Source: Microbulbifer pacificus (GTDB taxonomy: Bacteria > Pseudomonadota > Gammaproteobacteria > Pseudomonadales > Cellvibrionaceae). Taken from it: 64,000 nucleotides of DNA. Below the pieces are notes generated by a model. That model was not told the DNA's origin. It saw nothing but the letters and a program-made list of their open reading frames with translations, and made no database searches. Location of the stretch: contig NZ_CP137555.1 in the NCBI RefSeq assembly GCF_033723955.1, forward strand, positions 1 to 64,000, read 5' to 3'. This document shows, one piece after another, positions 37,207-48,455 of the stretch. Positions within the stretch are counted from its first letter, which is position 1, and each line of letters starts with the position of its first letter. Made by a program: the position numbers and the translations under genes.

Positions 37207-38849
37207 TCCACATGCAGCACCCGGTGGGGAATCTCGTGCCGGGCAAAAAAGGCCAGCCAGCGCTGCTGGTTCTGCTGCAGCCGGTCTCCGGGGCCTTTCA
37301 CTTCCACCAGCTCATAGCCGCCGGCATCGGGGAAGCGGATCAGGTCCGGCAGGCCGCTGCGGTGGTTGGCGATATCCGCCAGCAAACGCCGGAACAGCGC
37401 CTGCCAGTGTGCGGCGGGTATGCGCTCCAGGGCGAGCCTCAGCAATGGCGCCGAGAGCGCGTCCCAGGCAACCAGCGGGTTGGCAATGCCGTATTTCTGG
37501 TCAAAGTTCTGCCATACGCGAACGGCGAGATTTTCGCAGTCGAGTTCCGCGAGACGCTGTTCGAACGCTTGGCGGCGTGACGGGTAAAAGTCCGGTGTGC
37601 GGAAATCACTGGGCGCGGCCTGGAAAGGATTGAAGAAGGCGCCGGGCAGTGGCGCGAACACGATATCCCACACATAGAGCCCCAGTATCCCGTTGAACAG
37701 GGTGTTTTCCACGTAGTGACAGGGCCCGCCGGCATCCACTTCCAGCCAGGCCGCGGCAATCAGCTCCACGCACACTGCGGCCGACGGTAGCGCCACGGTT
37801 TCGGTTGGGGCCTGGTAGCACGAGGGCGCCGCCCAGCCGTGCGGGCGTTGTTCACGCTTGGCGGTGCGGTAGCCAAAGCTCTCGGCAAACACTTCTTCGG
37901 CTTCACTCAGCGGTGCTGCGAGAATTTCCCGGCACAGTGACAGGCTGCCATCGATATCGCCACGTGCTACCGCAATGCGCGCACGGCGCTCCCGCGCGGG
38001 TGGGCGAGCGCACAGCCGATACAGTTGGTCTGCGGCGTCCAGTACTTCCAGTCGTTCCAGCTGCCGGGCCATGGTCAGTCGCACCCGGTCGAGGCGGCGC
38101 TGCAGGGTCGCGTCTGCTGCGTCCGCGGGCGGTAATTGCTGTGCCAGTGTCAGAATCGCCTCGGCGCCGGAATCCAGGATGTCGTCCAGTACTGACAGAC
38201 AGTCGTAGTACCTCAGGTGTTGTTCGATCTGCGCGCGGTTCTGGAACGGGAGATGGTGGCAATCGAGCGCGTATTGTTCGTATTGGAAAAGTCCCAGGTC
38301 ACGCAGCACCCAGTCGGTGAGATCCTGGTTCAGGTTGCCGAAAAAGCACAGTTTGAAGGTCTCGAAGTGCTCTGCCGCCTGCACGGCGAGCAGCGGGTCT
38401 TCGGCGCTGAGCACGGAGGTATCGATACCCTGTTGTAACAGTGCTTGTGCCAGTTCCGGGCGCTTCAGGGAGCGGGGCAGGGGGGCGCTACTCAGTGGCA
38501 CCAGCTCCGCCTTGCTGTATAGCGGCAGCACTTCTGCCGCTTCCAGTGGCGGGTTGCGCTGCAGTAATCCGGTTTCCACCAGCCGATCAGCGGCAGTGGC
38601 CAGGTCGCCAATCTCGGCATAGGCAAGTTTACGCTGGCGAAAAAGTGAACCGGCACTGGAGGGCACCCCTTTGCGGGGCAGTAGCCTGACATACAGCCGC
38701 TGGCTGTCCACATCCAGGGTGCGGAAATCGGCGTAAAACCGGCGCTCACCCGCCGACAGCAGGCCCTCGTAACGGGACATCACGAAGTCAACGAGGGCGA
38801 GGAAGTTCGTCAGGTAATAGTCTGGTGCCAGTTCAACGGGGGCGGGCAT
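37191..38849 (-). CDS. FAN1-like structure-specific nuclease with VRR-NUC domain
   Basis: 552 residues. The C-terminal VRR-NUC PD-(D/E)xK domain shows Asp at about 502 in GLPDLIRF and Glu516-x-Lys518 in YELVEVKGPGDRLQQNQQ. The N-terminal and middle parts are helical, with the SAP-like region and TPR-like repeats seen in bacterial FAN1. FAN1 cuts 5' flaps and unhooks DNA interstrand crosslinks. Length agrees with the Pseudomonas protein. It is the first gene of the operon, with an SOS-like box 38-53 bp upstream. The ribosome site is weak. Confidence 0.9.
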   Translation of the reverse strand: MPAPVELAPDYYLTNFLALVDFVMSRYEGLLSAGERRFYADFRTLDVDSQRLYVRLLPRKGVPSSAGSLFRQRKLAYAEIGDLATAADRLVETGLLQRNPPLEAAEVLPLYSKAELVPLSSAPLPRSLKRPELAQALLQQGIDTSVLSAEDPLLAVQAAEHFETFKLCFFGNLNQDLTDWVLRDLGLFQYEQYALDCHHLPFQNRAQIEQHLRYYDCLSVLDDILDSGAEAILTLAQQLPPADAADATLQRRLDRVRLTMARQLERLEVLDAADQLYRLCARPPARERRARIAVARGDIDGSLSLCREILAAPLSEAEEVFAESFGYRTAKREQRPHGWAAPSCYQAPTETVALPSAAVCVELIAAAWLEVDAGGPCHYVENTLFNGILGLYVWDIVFAPLPGAFFNPFQAAPSDFRTPDFYPSRRQAFEQRLAELDCENLAVRVWQNFDQKYGIANPLVAWDALSAPLLRLALERIPAAHWQALFRRLLADIANHRSGLPDLIRFPDAGGYELVEVKGPGDRLQQNQQRWLAFFARHEIPHRVLHVEWQAT

Positions 38850-38886
38850 GGCTTACGGCGCGTCGTTCGATGTTGTGTAGATAAGG

Positions 38887-38902
38887 CTGGATGGTTATAC
38901 AG
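38887..38902 (-). promoter_or_regulatory. LexA (SOS) box-like sequence upstream of the FAN1 operon
   Basis: On the minus strand CTGTATAACCATCCAG: CTGT-N8-CCAG, one mismatch from CTGT-N8-ACAG, with an AT-rich centre. It lies 37-53 bp before the FAN1 ATG, a normal repressor position. Confidence 0.45.
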
Positions 38903-39064
38903 CACATCGGCGAGCGGAACAAACAGGAACGCGACCCACGATTCGCGTCCTCGTGAGGAATGACGGATCGGAATGCCGCGAGCGCCCCGGTCTAGACTTC
39001 GACGGCAGGGACCAGCCCGGCAATCTGGCAAAAGCATCGCGAAGGCGTTTGAGGGGAGTCACCT

Positions 39065-39385
39065 ATGATTCGCAATTTCAGGGAACATGCCGCCAACGAG
39101 CGCACCTTTCTCGCCTGGGTGCGGACGGCCATCGCCGTGGTGGGTTTCGGAGTTGCGATCGGGCGCCTGGGCAATCATGCTCCCTCCCCATGGACGGAAG
39201 TCGCGCTGTTCGTGACCGGTGGGCTGGTCGTGTTACTTTCCTACCTGCGAATGCGTGCCAAGCAGCGGCAGATTGACAGACCCACGGAATATGCCGACGA
39301 GGAGCGGTCTTTCGACCTGTTGCTACTCGCCCTGGTCTGCAGCATGTTTGCGCTGATGGCGTTTTTCACCCTGCATCTGGTCTAG
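39065..39385 (+). CDS. DUF202 (YidH-like) inner-membrane protein
   Basis: 106 residues with three transmembrane helices (about 21-37, 43-60, 82-104). The N-terminal signature FREHAANERTFLAWVRTAIA is the DUF202/YidH hallmark. Function unknown. GAGGGGAG upstream of the ATG is a strong ribosome site. Divergent from FAN1; the next gene is 47 bp downstream on the same strand. Confidence 0.9.
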   Translation: MIRNFREHAANERTFLAWVRTAIAVVGFGVAIGRLGNHAPSPWTEVALFVTGGLVVLLSYLRMRAKQRQIDRPTEYADEERSFDLLLLALVCSMFALMAFFTLHLV

Positions 39386-39432
39386 CGGAACGCCCATAAC
39401 AACAATTTTGAATCTTTGGCTGAAGTAGAAGC

Positions 39433-40062
39433 ATGAAATTGATGATTGTCGGTGCCACCGGGTTGGTGGGCCGCCATGTACTGGAGCTCGCGCTTGCGGA
39501 CAGGGCGGTGGGGCAGGTGATTGCACCGGCACGCCGGCCACTAGCGACACACCCCAAGTTGATTTCGCCTCAGGTGGATTTCGATCGGTTGCCGGCGGAA
39601 GCCGACTGGTGGCGGGTGGATGCGGTGATCTGTGCACTGGGAACCACCATGCGCACTGCGGGTTCACGGGAGGCGTTTTTCCGGGTGGATCACGATTACC
39701 CGCTGGCGATCGCCGAGCTGGCCCACCGGCACGGCACTAAGACTTACGTGCTGAATTCGGCGCTCGGCGCCGATGCGGATTCGCGCTTTTTCTATAACCG
39801 CACCAAGGGTCAGCTGGAAAGAGCGCTGCAAACGATGGGATTTGAATCCTTGACGTTTGTGCGTCCGGGACTCATCGGCGGGCACAGGGACGAGTTTCGT
39901 CCTGGCGAGCGTCTTGCGACCGTACTTCTCAAGATTGGCGGGCCGTTATTACCACGGCGCTGGCAGATAAACCCGGCAGAGAACATCGCGCGGGCAATGC
40001 TATGCGCGGCACTCGGTCACAAATCGGGAGTGCACACAGTGGAATCGGCGGAGCTGGCATAA
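39433..40062 (+). CDS. Atypical SDR, NAD(P)-binding oxidoreductase
   Basis: 209 residues with a Rossmann fold. The dinucleotide motif GATGLVGRH is at residues 7-15, and Tyr-x3-Lys is in YNRTK (about 122-126) after NSALGADADS. It resembles the HTATIP2/TIP30-like atypical short-chain dehydrogenases that lack a full catalytic domain. Substrate unknown. It converges with the ABC export operon, with only 18 bp between the stop codons. Confidence 0.85.
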   Translation: MKLMIVGATGLVGRHVLELALADRAVGQVIAPARRPLATHPKLISPQVDFDRLPAEADWWRVDAVICALGTTMRTAGSREAFFRVDHDYPLAIAELAHRHGTKTYVLNSALGADADSRFFYNRTKGQLERALQTMGFESLTFVRPGLIGGHRDEFRPGERLATVLLKIGGPLLPRRWQINPAENIARAMLCAALGHKSGVHTVESAELA

Positions 40063-40080
40063 GCGATTTATCTGACGCAT

Positions 40081-41292
40081 CTAGAGCGTGCGTTCTGTCA
40101 GTTTCACGCCATCGGTAATCCGCTCACTCGGGTGCAGCACAATGGTTTCCCCCGGGCTGATGCCGGATAAAATTTCCGCAACACGCCCGTTGTTGTGGCC
40201 GACTTCAACCTCTGTGCGCACTGCGCGATCGCCAACCACTTTGAACACCGCCCACGCTTTCTGGTGACGGAACAGGGCGCCGGTCGGCACCTGTATCACA
40301 TCGTCGCCGCGCCAGATTTCGATGGCGGCATCGACGCGATAACCGTGGCCGAGCCGAGACCATTCTTCCCGGGGATCGGTAAAGTCGACGATTACATTCA
40401 CCCGCTGTTCCTCGATCCCCAGTGCGGAAATCTTGGTAAAACCGTAGGGCTCCACCAAGCGCACGCGTCCGTGCAGGGTTTTGTCGCCACCCCAGGCGGT
40501 GAGGGCGACCGGCGCCCCTTGCTGCACGCGTACGGCGTCGCGGGACAGCAGATCAATGACGATTTCCAGTTGCCCCGGGTTGCCGATTTCCAGCAGTGGT
40601 GTGCCGACGGCTACTACCCGCTCGCTTTCCTGCAGTAGCTGCAGAACCCGGCCGCCCACGGGTGCGGTGACCTTCACCAGGTTGCCGTGGTCCAGCTTGG
40701 GGGCGCCGCGCTGGGGGGCTATCAGGGCCGCACGGGCGTTGTCCAGTTCTCCTGCGCTGACACGTTCCGCGGCACGCGCGGTATCCAATGCGGCCTTGGC
40801 GCTATCGAGGGTGAGTTCGGTGCGCTCCAGTTCCACTTTGGAGATATAGCCTTTTCCCGCGAGTTTCCGCGCGCGTTTGGCATCGGCCTCGGCAAATGCC
40901 AGTTTGGCTTCGGCATCGCGCCGTTCTGCTTCGGAAAGTTTCAAAGCGGCCTGGGCGCTGCTGATGGCGGCTTCTGCCTGATTGCGACTGCGCTCGTCGA
41001 GAAACTGCGGATGGGTGGGAAGCAATTCGGCGAGCGTGGTAGTGCCTGCCTCGACGGTATCGCCCACGTCACTCTGGATACGCAGCAGATACCCGGTGAC
41101 CGGTGCCGAAACCACAAACACATCGTGCACGCGGGTGTAGCCTTCATCACTGACCGCCAGCTGCATGGGGCCGCGGCTCACCTGGGCCAAGTCCACCGGC
41201 ACCGGTTTCGGCATAAACGCATACACGAGAAATGCCAGTAGACCAGCGAGTAATAATATTCCGACGATGCGCTTAAACAGTTTCCGCCCCAT
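40081..41292 (-). CDS. HlyD/MacA-type periplasmic adaptor of an ABC exporter
   Basis: 403 residues. One N-terminal membrane anchor (about 9-28), then the lipoyl half GYTRVHDVFVVSAPVTGYLL, a long coiled-coil hairpin rich in Ala and Glu (about 100-190) and barrel domains (VTAPVGGRVLQLLQES). It should connect the FtsX permease to the periplasm or outer membrane. Last gene of a three-gene operon after the ATPase and permease, one base after the permease stop. Substrate unknown. Confidence 0.88.
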   Translation of the reverse strand: MGRKLFKRIVGILLLAGLLAFLVYAFMPKPVPVDLAQVSRGPMQLAVSDEGYTRVHDVFVVSAPVTGYLLRIQSDVGDTVEAGTTTLAELLPTHPQFLDERSRNQAEAAISSAQAALKLSEAERRDAEAKLAFAEADAKRARKLAGKGYISKVELERTELTLDSAKAALDTARAAERVSAGELDNARAALIAPQRGAPKLDHGNLVKVTAPVGGRVLQLLQESERVVAVGTPLLEIGNPGQLEIVIDLLSRDAVRVQQGAPVALTAWGGDKTLHGRVRLVEPYGFTKISALGIEEQRVNVIVDFTDPREEWSRLGHGYRVDAAIEIWRGDDVIQVPTGALFRHQKAWAVFKVVGDRAVRTEVEVGHNNGRVAEILSGISPGETIVLHPSERITDGVKLTERTL

Positions 41293-41293
41293 A

Positions 41294-43669
41294 TCACTCC
41301 CGCGTCTTGAGTACGGCGATCAGGTCCAGCTGCTGGATGCGCCGGTGCACCAACAGGCCGGAGGCAGCGGCCGAGAGCAGTACCACCAACGCGGCGTAGC
41401 CGTAGGTGGAGGAGCTGATGATCAGTGGAATGCGGAACAACTCGGTATTGAACGACTGCACCAGTGTCCACGCCAGCAGGAAGCCAAGGAAAGCACCGAG
41501 CGGCAGGGCCAGCAGTGTGAGTAATGCGAGCTCACCCAGCAGAATGTAGGACACCTCGCCGCGGGTAAGACCGAGCACGCGCAGGCTGGCCAGTTCACGC
41601 CCTCGCTCCGACAGCGAAATGCGCGCGCTGTTGTACACCACCCCCAGCGCAATCAGTCCGGCAAACAGGGTATTGAAAAACACAAAGGTACCGAGGCTTT
41701 CCTGCAGGGTTTCATAAAAGGCATCCTGGGCTTGTTCCTGCAAACTGACACCGGCGACGACGGGCGTATTTTTCAGAGACTGATAAAACGCGTCGGTAAG
41801 GTCCGGGTCTACCAGTAAATAGGTGCCGGAAATCGCGATATCGTCTTTCAACATCCGGTTCATCACTTCCAGATCCATGTAGGCCGCGGTGCCCATATAG
41901 GTTTTTACTATGCCGCTGACTTCCATATCCAGTTCCGGGCGCCGCCCGGTGCGCACCTCGAGGCGCAGGAATTCACCACTGCGTATATCCAGTAATTCCG
42001 CCAGCTTGTCGGACAGCACGATACCGTAGCCCGGCAGTGGTACCGGGCGCAGTTCGGTATCCACCACGCGGCTCAGTTCTGCGTTGGGTTGCAGGCCGAT
42101 GATGGCTTCGCGGCGGCTGTGAGTGCCATTGCGCAGCACCACCGGAATCGCGCGGAAGGGCTCCGCATGCATGGCTCCCGGCGCGTGCAGTACATCCTGA
42201 ACCGCGCGCACATTGCGCGGCTCGACAAAATTGACGGTCACATCCTGGCGGTCGATCACATTGAAACTGATATCCACCATATACATCATCGCGTCCAGGG
42301 AAAAACTCGAGCCGATCAGCAAGCCCATGGACATGGCGATGCCAATGGTGGTCATCGCCGCGCGCCGCGGCCAGCGATATAGGTGCCGCAGAATCATCCG
42401 CGAGGGCTGGTCAATCCAGCGCGCCAGTCGCTCCAGCCAGTACGCGGAGCGGCTGTAATCCGGCGGGGGTGGCGGCACCATCGCCACGGCGGGATCGAGG
42501 CGTACGACCCTGAGTACCGCCCCGAACGTTCCCACAGCCGCCACCAGCAGGCTGAAGCCTATGCCCACAAGATAGACCTCCGGCGGTGCGCGAAATAGCA
42601 GAAACGGGAATTTGAAATAGTCCATGTACATATGCGCGAGCCCGTGGCCGAGCCACATTCCGAGCGCAATGCCGATCGCTATGCCGAGCAGCGTCACCAG
42701 GCCGATCATTTTCAGATAGTGCCGGGCTACGGCGCCGTTGCTGTAGCCGAACGCTTTCAGCAGCCCGATCTGTTCACGTTCGGTATCCACCAGTCGGCCG
42801 ATCACCACATTGAGCAGAAACGCCGCCACCAGCAGGAAAATGGGTGGCAGTAGGCGGCCCATGGTTTCCAGCTGCTGGATTTCATTGGTGAGGAACTGGT
42901 CGGAGATCTGCTGATCGCGGCCGTAGGCACCGGTGGCGCCATAGCGCTTCAGCAACAGGTCCAGTTGTTCCAGCAGCGCATCGGTATTTTCACCGGGGGA
43001 CGCCAGCAGCACCGCCTCGTTGAAGGCGCCATCCAGGTCGAAGGCATTCGCCAGTGCTTCCAGGTTCATCCACAGAACACCGAAGCGCTTTTTGTCCGGA
43101 ACGATTTCACCCGGTGAAATGGCGTACACATATTCCGGCGAAAGCACCAGGCCCGTGATGATGAGTTTTTTCTTGGTGCCATTCAGGATCGCATACAGGT
43201 GATCCCCCGGCTCGAGCTGGTGGGCCTCGGCAAAGGCCTCCAGCGCGAGCACTTCCTCCTCGCGCTCCGGGTCCGGGTAGCGCCCGTGGCGCAATACGAA
43301 GTCATTGATGTGCGGACCGGGAATCGCCGGCAGTGACTGGATCTCGCCGGTGATGGGCGCGGCGGCGCCCTCGACGTCGAGAATCACTCCGGCACGGATG
43401 CGGGTTTCCGCACGGCGCACCCCGGGCAGCTCGGCGATCTGTTCCAGCAGTGCTTCGGGCGCGCGCTTTACCGGTGCCCAGATATCCGCAAAACGGTAGC
43501 GCTCGTAATAGGCGGCGCGGGTCTCCGCGAGGGACGCCAGCATGCCCTTGGACATCAGGTACATGCCCACGCCGCAGCCAATCACCACCGCAATGGCCAG
43601 GGCCTGGCCCTTGATGGTCCAGAGATCCCGCAGCAGTTTGCGGTCGAGTGGCGCGAGGAATTCGATCAC
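41294..43669 (-). CDS. FtsX-like ABC transporter permease
   Basis: 791 residues with two FtsX-type membrane halves. The first helix is about 20-40, a large periplasmic loop runs about 45-255, helices and FtsX core lie around 265-400, and a second loop and FtsX core lie around 430-790 (TLFAGLIALGVVYNSARISLSERGRELASLRVLG in pieces). Such permeases act mechanically (MacB/LolCE-like), not as simple pores. It starts six bases after the ATPase gene stop. Substrate unknown. Confidence 0.9.
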   Translation of the reverse strand: MIEFLAPLDRKLLRDLWTIKGQALAIAVVIGCGVGMYLMSKGMLASLAETRAAYYERYRFADIWAPVKRAPEALLEQIAELPGVRRAETRIRAGVILDVEGAAAPITGEIQSLPAIPGPHINDFVLRHGRYPDPEREEEVLALEAFAEAHQLEPGDHLYAILNGTKKKLIITGLVLSPEYVYAISPGEIVPDKKRFGVLWMNLEALANAFDLDGAFNEAVLLASPGENTDALLEQLDLLLKRYGATGAYGRDQQISDQFLTNEIQQLETMGRLLPPIFLLVAAFLLNVVIGRLVDTEREQIGLLKAFGYSNGAVARHYLKMIGLVTLLGIAIGIALGMWLGHGLAHMYMDYFKFPFLLFRAPPEVYLVGIGFSLLVAAVGTFGAVLRVVRLDPAVAMVPPPPPDYSRSAYWLERLARWIDQPSRMILRHLYRWPRRAAMTTIGIAMSMGLLIGSSFSLDAMMYMVDISFNVIDRQDVTVNFVEPRNVRAVQDVLHAPGAMHAEPFRAIPVVLRNGTHSRREAIIGLQPNAELSRVVDTELRPVPLPGYGIVLSDKLAELLDIRSGEFLRLEVRTGRRPELDMEVSGIVKTYMGTAAYMDLEVMNRMLKDDIAISGTYLLVDPDLTDAFYQSLKNTPVVAGVSLQEQAQDAFYETLQESLGTFVFFNTLFAGLIALGVVYNSARISLSERGRELASLRVLGLTRGEVSYILLGELALLTLLALPLGAFLGFLLAWTLVQSFNTELFRIPLIISSSTYGYAALVVLLSAAASGLLVHRRIQQLDLIAVLKTRE

Positions 43670-43675
43670 CGCCGG

Positions 43676-44416
43676 CTACCAGCTCAGTTCCGCGGGGGCA
43701 CAGGGGTGAGCATTGTGTTCGATGCTCTGAATACGTCCGTCCGCCATGCTCAAAATGCGGTCGGCCATTTTTGCGATGGCCGCGTTGTGGGTGATCACCA
43801 TGGTGGTGGTGCCGAGTTCGCGATTGACCCGCGCGATGGCTTCCAGCACCACGATGCCGGTCTTGCTGTCCAGTGCGCCTGTGGGTTCGTCACACAGCAG
43901 CACCCGCGGTTGCTTGGCGATGGCGCGTGCGATGGCGACCCGCTGCTGTTCACCGCCGGATAATTGCGCGGGGAAGTGATCCATGCGCTTGCCGAGCCCC
44001 ACCAGTTCCAGCGCGTGTTCCGGCGTCATCGGGTCGCGTGCAATTTCCGTTACCAGTGCGACATTTTCCCGCGCGGTCAGGCTGGGAATCAGGTTGTAAA
44101 ACTGGAACACGAAACCGACGTACTCGCGGCGGAACTGGGTCAGGTGGCGATCGTCGAACGCAGTGAGTTCATCGCTGCCAAAAAACACGCGGCCTTCGGT
44201 GGGAGAATCCAGGCCGCCGAGAATATTGAGCAGGGTGGATTTACCGCTGCCGGATGGGCCCAGCAGCACCACCATTTCACCCCGCGGTACGCTGAGATCC
44301 ACACCGCGCAGCGCATACACCGTGGACTCGCCGCTGCCATAGGTTTTGGTGAGGCCTTCAGCGCGAATCGCTGCCTGATGGCTGGATGATTGCTTATTGC
44401 TATTCATGACGGACAC
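43676..44416 (-). CDS. ABC transporter ATPase, MacB/LolD type
   Basis: 246 residues: Walker [10 protein letters not shown] (about 53-61), signature [15 protein letters not shown], Walker [13 protein letters not shown], and switch His in VITHNAAIA. The insert [18 protein letters not shown] is typical of the LolD/MacB/FtsE group. The start is GTG at 44416, with AAGGA four bases upstream; an ATG three codons later sits too far from it. First gene of the operon, divergent from the N-ATPase operon 159 bp away. Confidence 0.93.
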   Translation of the reverse strand: MSVMNSNKQSSSHQAAIRAEGLTKTYGSGESTVYALRGVDLSVPRGEMVVLLGPSGSGKSTLLNILGGLDSPTEGRVFFGSDELTAFDDRHLTQFRREYVGFVFQFYNLIPSLTARENVALVTEIARDPMTPEHALELVGLGKRMDHFPAQLSGGEQQRVAIARAIAKQPRVLLCDEPTGALDSKTGIVVLEAIARVNRELGTTTMVITHNAAIAKMADRILSMADGRIQSIEHNAHPCAPAELSW

Positions 44417-44546
44417 CAGTTCCTTTGGTTGTCCATTTCACTGCATGGATTTATCGGCGTGTTGCGGCCCGGATTTGTTACTGGCGGCATAAGGCTCGCC
44501 ACTTACGGATAACCGGCTACGGAGTCACTGACTGCTTCTATTCTAG

Positions 44547-46362
<1,816 letters not shown>

Positions 46363-46380
46363 GGGAGAACAGGCATCAAG

Positions 46381-46701
46381 ATGGCGACTAATCGTGATCA
46401 AAAGCAGCGTGATCAAAAGCAGCGTGACCGGCAACAGCGCAATCACCAGTTGAGCGAGCGCGTGGAGCGCCAGGCCAAGCGCATGAAAAAGGCCGAGCGC
46501 GAACGGGAAACGTTGCTGGCGCAGACCATCTATATCGGTACCCTGGGGCTGGTGTTTGTACTGCCGGTCGTCGGCGGCGCGTATCTCGGTCGCTGGCTGG
46601 ATGGTTTCGTGGAAGGCTACTCCACTCGCTGGACCCTGAGCCTGATTTTTCTCGGTGTGGTGGTGGGTGCCGTCAATGTCTATCTGTTGATACGGGAATA
46701 G
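46381..46701 (+). CDS. atpQ: N-ATPase accessory membrane protein AtpQ (AtpI/AtpZ-like)
   Basis: 106 residues. A charged N-terminus (about 1-45) precedes two transmembrane helices (52-72, 85-104), with GGAYLGRWLD as in the AtpI/AtpZ family. The N-terminus starts with a tandem DQKQR repeat coded by two identical 15-bp units (46396-46425). N-ATPase operons carry atpQ and atpR between atpC and atpB; here only this one gene is present. It may help assemble the c ring. Confidence 0.82.
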   Translation: MATNRDQKQRDQKQRDRQQRNHQLSERVERQAKRMKKAERERETLLAQTIYIGTLGLVFVLPVVGGAYLGRWLDGFVEGYSTRWTLSLIFLGVVVGAVNVYLLIRE

Positions 46702-46719
46702 GTGATTCGGAGATAGCGC

Positions 46720-47677
<958 letters not shown>

Positions 47678-47690
47678 CCGGGGCGCAATC

Positions 47691-48452
47691 GTGGAGCTGA
47701 GCTGGTCGACCTTCCTGCTGGAAATTTTCAACTTCCTCGTGCTGGTATGGATTCTCAAGCACTTTCTCTATCGCCCGATCCAGTCGGTGATTGCACGCCG
47801 CCAGCAGGATATCGACGGGCGCCTGGCAGAAGCCCGGGAGAAAGAAGCGCAGGCCGGCCAGTTGCAGAAAGACTATGAAGGCCGCCTGGCCGAATGGCGC
47901 AGCGAGCGCGAAAAGTCCCGTGAAGCGCTGGAGACCGAGCTGCGCAGCGAAAGAGTGCGGCGGGAAAAGTTGCTGGCGGACGAGCTGGAGCAGCAGCGGT
48001 CAAAGTCCTCTGCAGTTGATGCGCGGCGACAGGGAGAACAGCGCCGTCAGCTGGAATTGCAGGCGTTGGAACAGGGCAGCCGATTTGCCGCGAAATTACT
48101 TGAGCAGGGCGCCGGACCCGAAACAGAAACTCGCCTGATTAATCTCTTTCTCAAGAGCCTCGCGGAAATGCCGGAAGCGCAGCGGCTGCAGTTGTGTGAG
48201 CAAATCCGCGATTCGGCGAAAGCAGCACCGCTACGGGTGGCGAGTGCGCATGAGTTGGACGCCGGCACCCGCGACAAAATCGAACACGGGCTGGCGGCTT
48301 GCCTGGCGCGCGAGGTGGCCTGCCGCTTTGTGGAAGATCCCGACCTGATTGCTGGCGTGCAGGTATCCTTGGGCGCGTGGACCATGGGGCTCAACGTGCG
48401 TGATGAACTGCAGGGCTTCGCGCATCTTGCCCCGGAATCCGTTGCAGGGTGA
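47691..48452 (+). CDS. atpF: N-type ATPase b subunit with delta-like C-terminus
   Basis: 253 residues, against about 160 for a normal b subunit. One N-terminal helix (about 6-22) and a long coiled coil (25-130) are followed by a C-terminal part with VASAHELDAGTRDKIEHGL and VEDPDLIAGVQVSLGAW, then RDELQGF. That part resembles the C-terminal half of the delta/OSCP subunit. No atpH gene is present in the operon, so this protein probably supplies the peripheral stalk alone. The start is GTG (47691). Confidence 0.9.
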   Translation: MELSWSTFLLEIFNFLVLVWILKHFLYRPIQSVIARRQQDIDGRLAEAREKEAQAGQLQKDYEGRLAEWRSEREKSREALETELRSERVRREKLLADELEQQRSKSSAVDARRQGEQRRQLELQALEQGSRFAAKLLEQGAGPETETRLINLFLKSLAEMPEAQRLQLCEQIRDSAKAAPLRVASAHELDAGTRDKIEHGLAACLAREVACRFVEDPDLIAGVQVSLGAWTMGLNVRDELQGFAHLAPESVAG

Positions 48453-48455
48453 CCT

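Noticed and set aside
44417..44546. FNR/ANR box before the N-ATPase operon
   Set aside because: I looked for TTGAT-N4-ATCAA and found none; low-oxygen control stays a guess.
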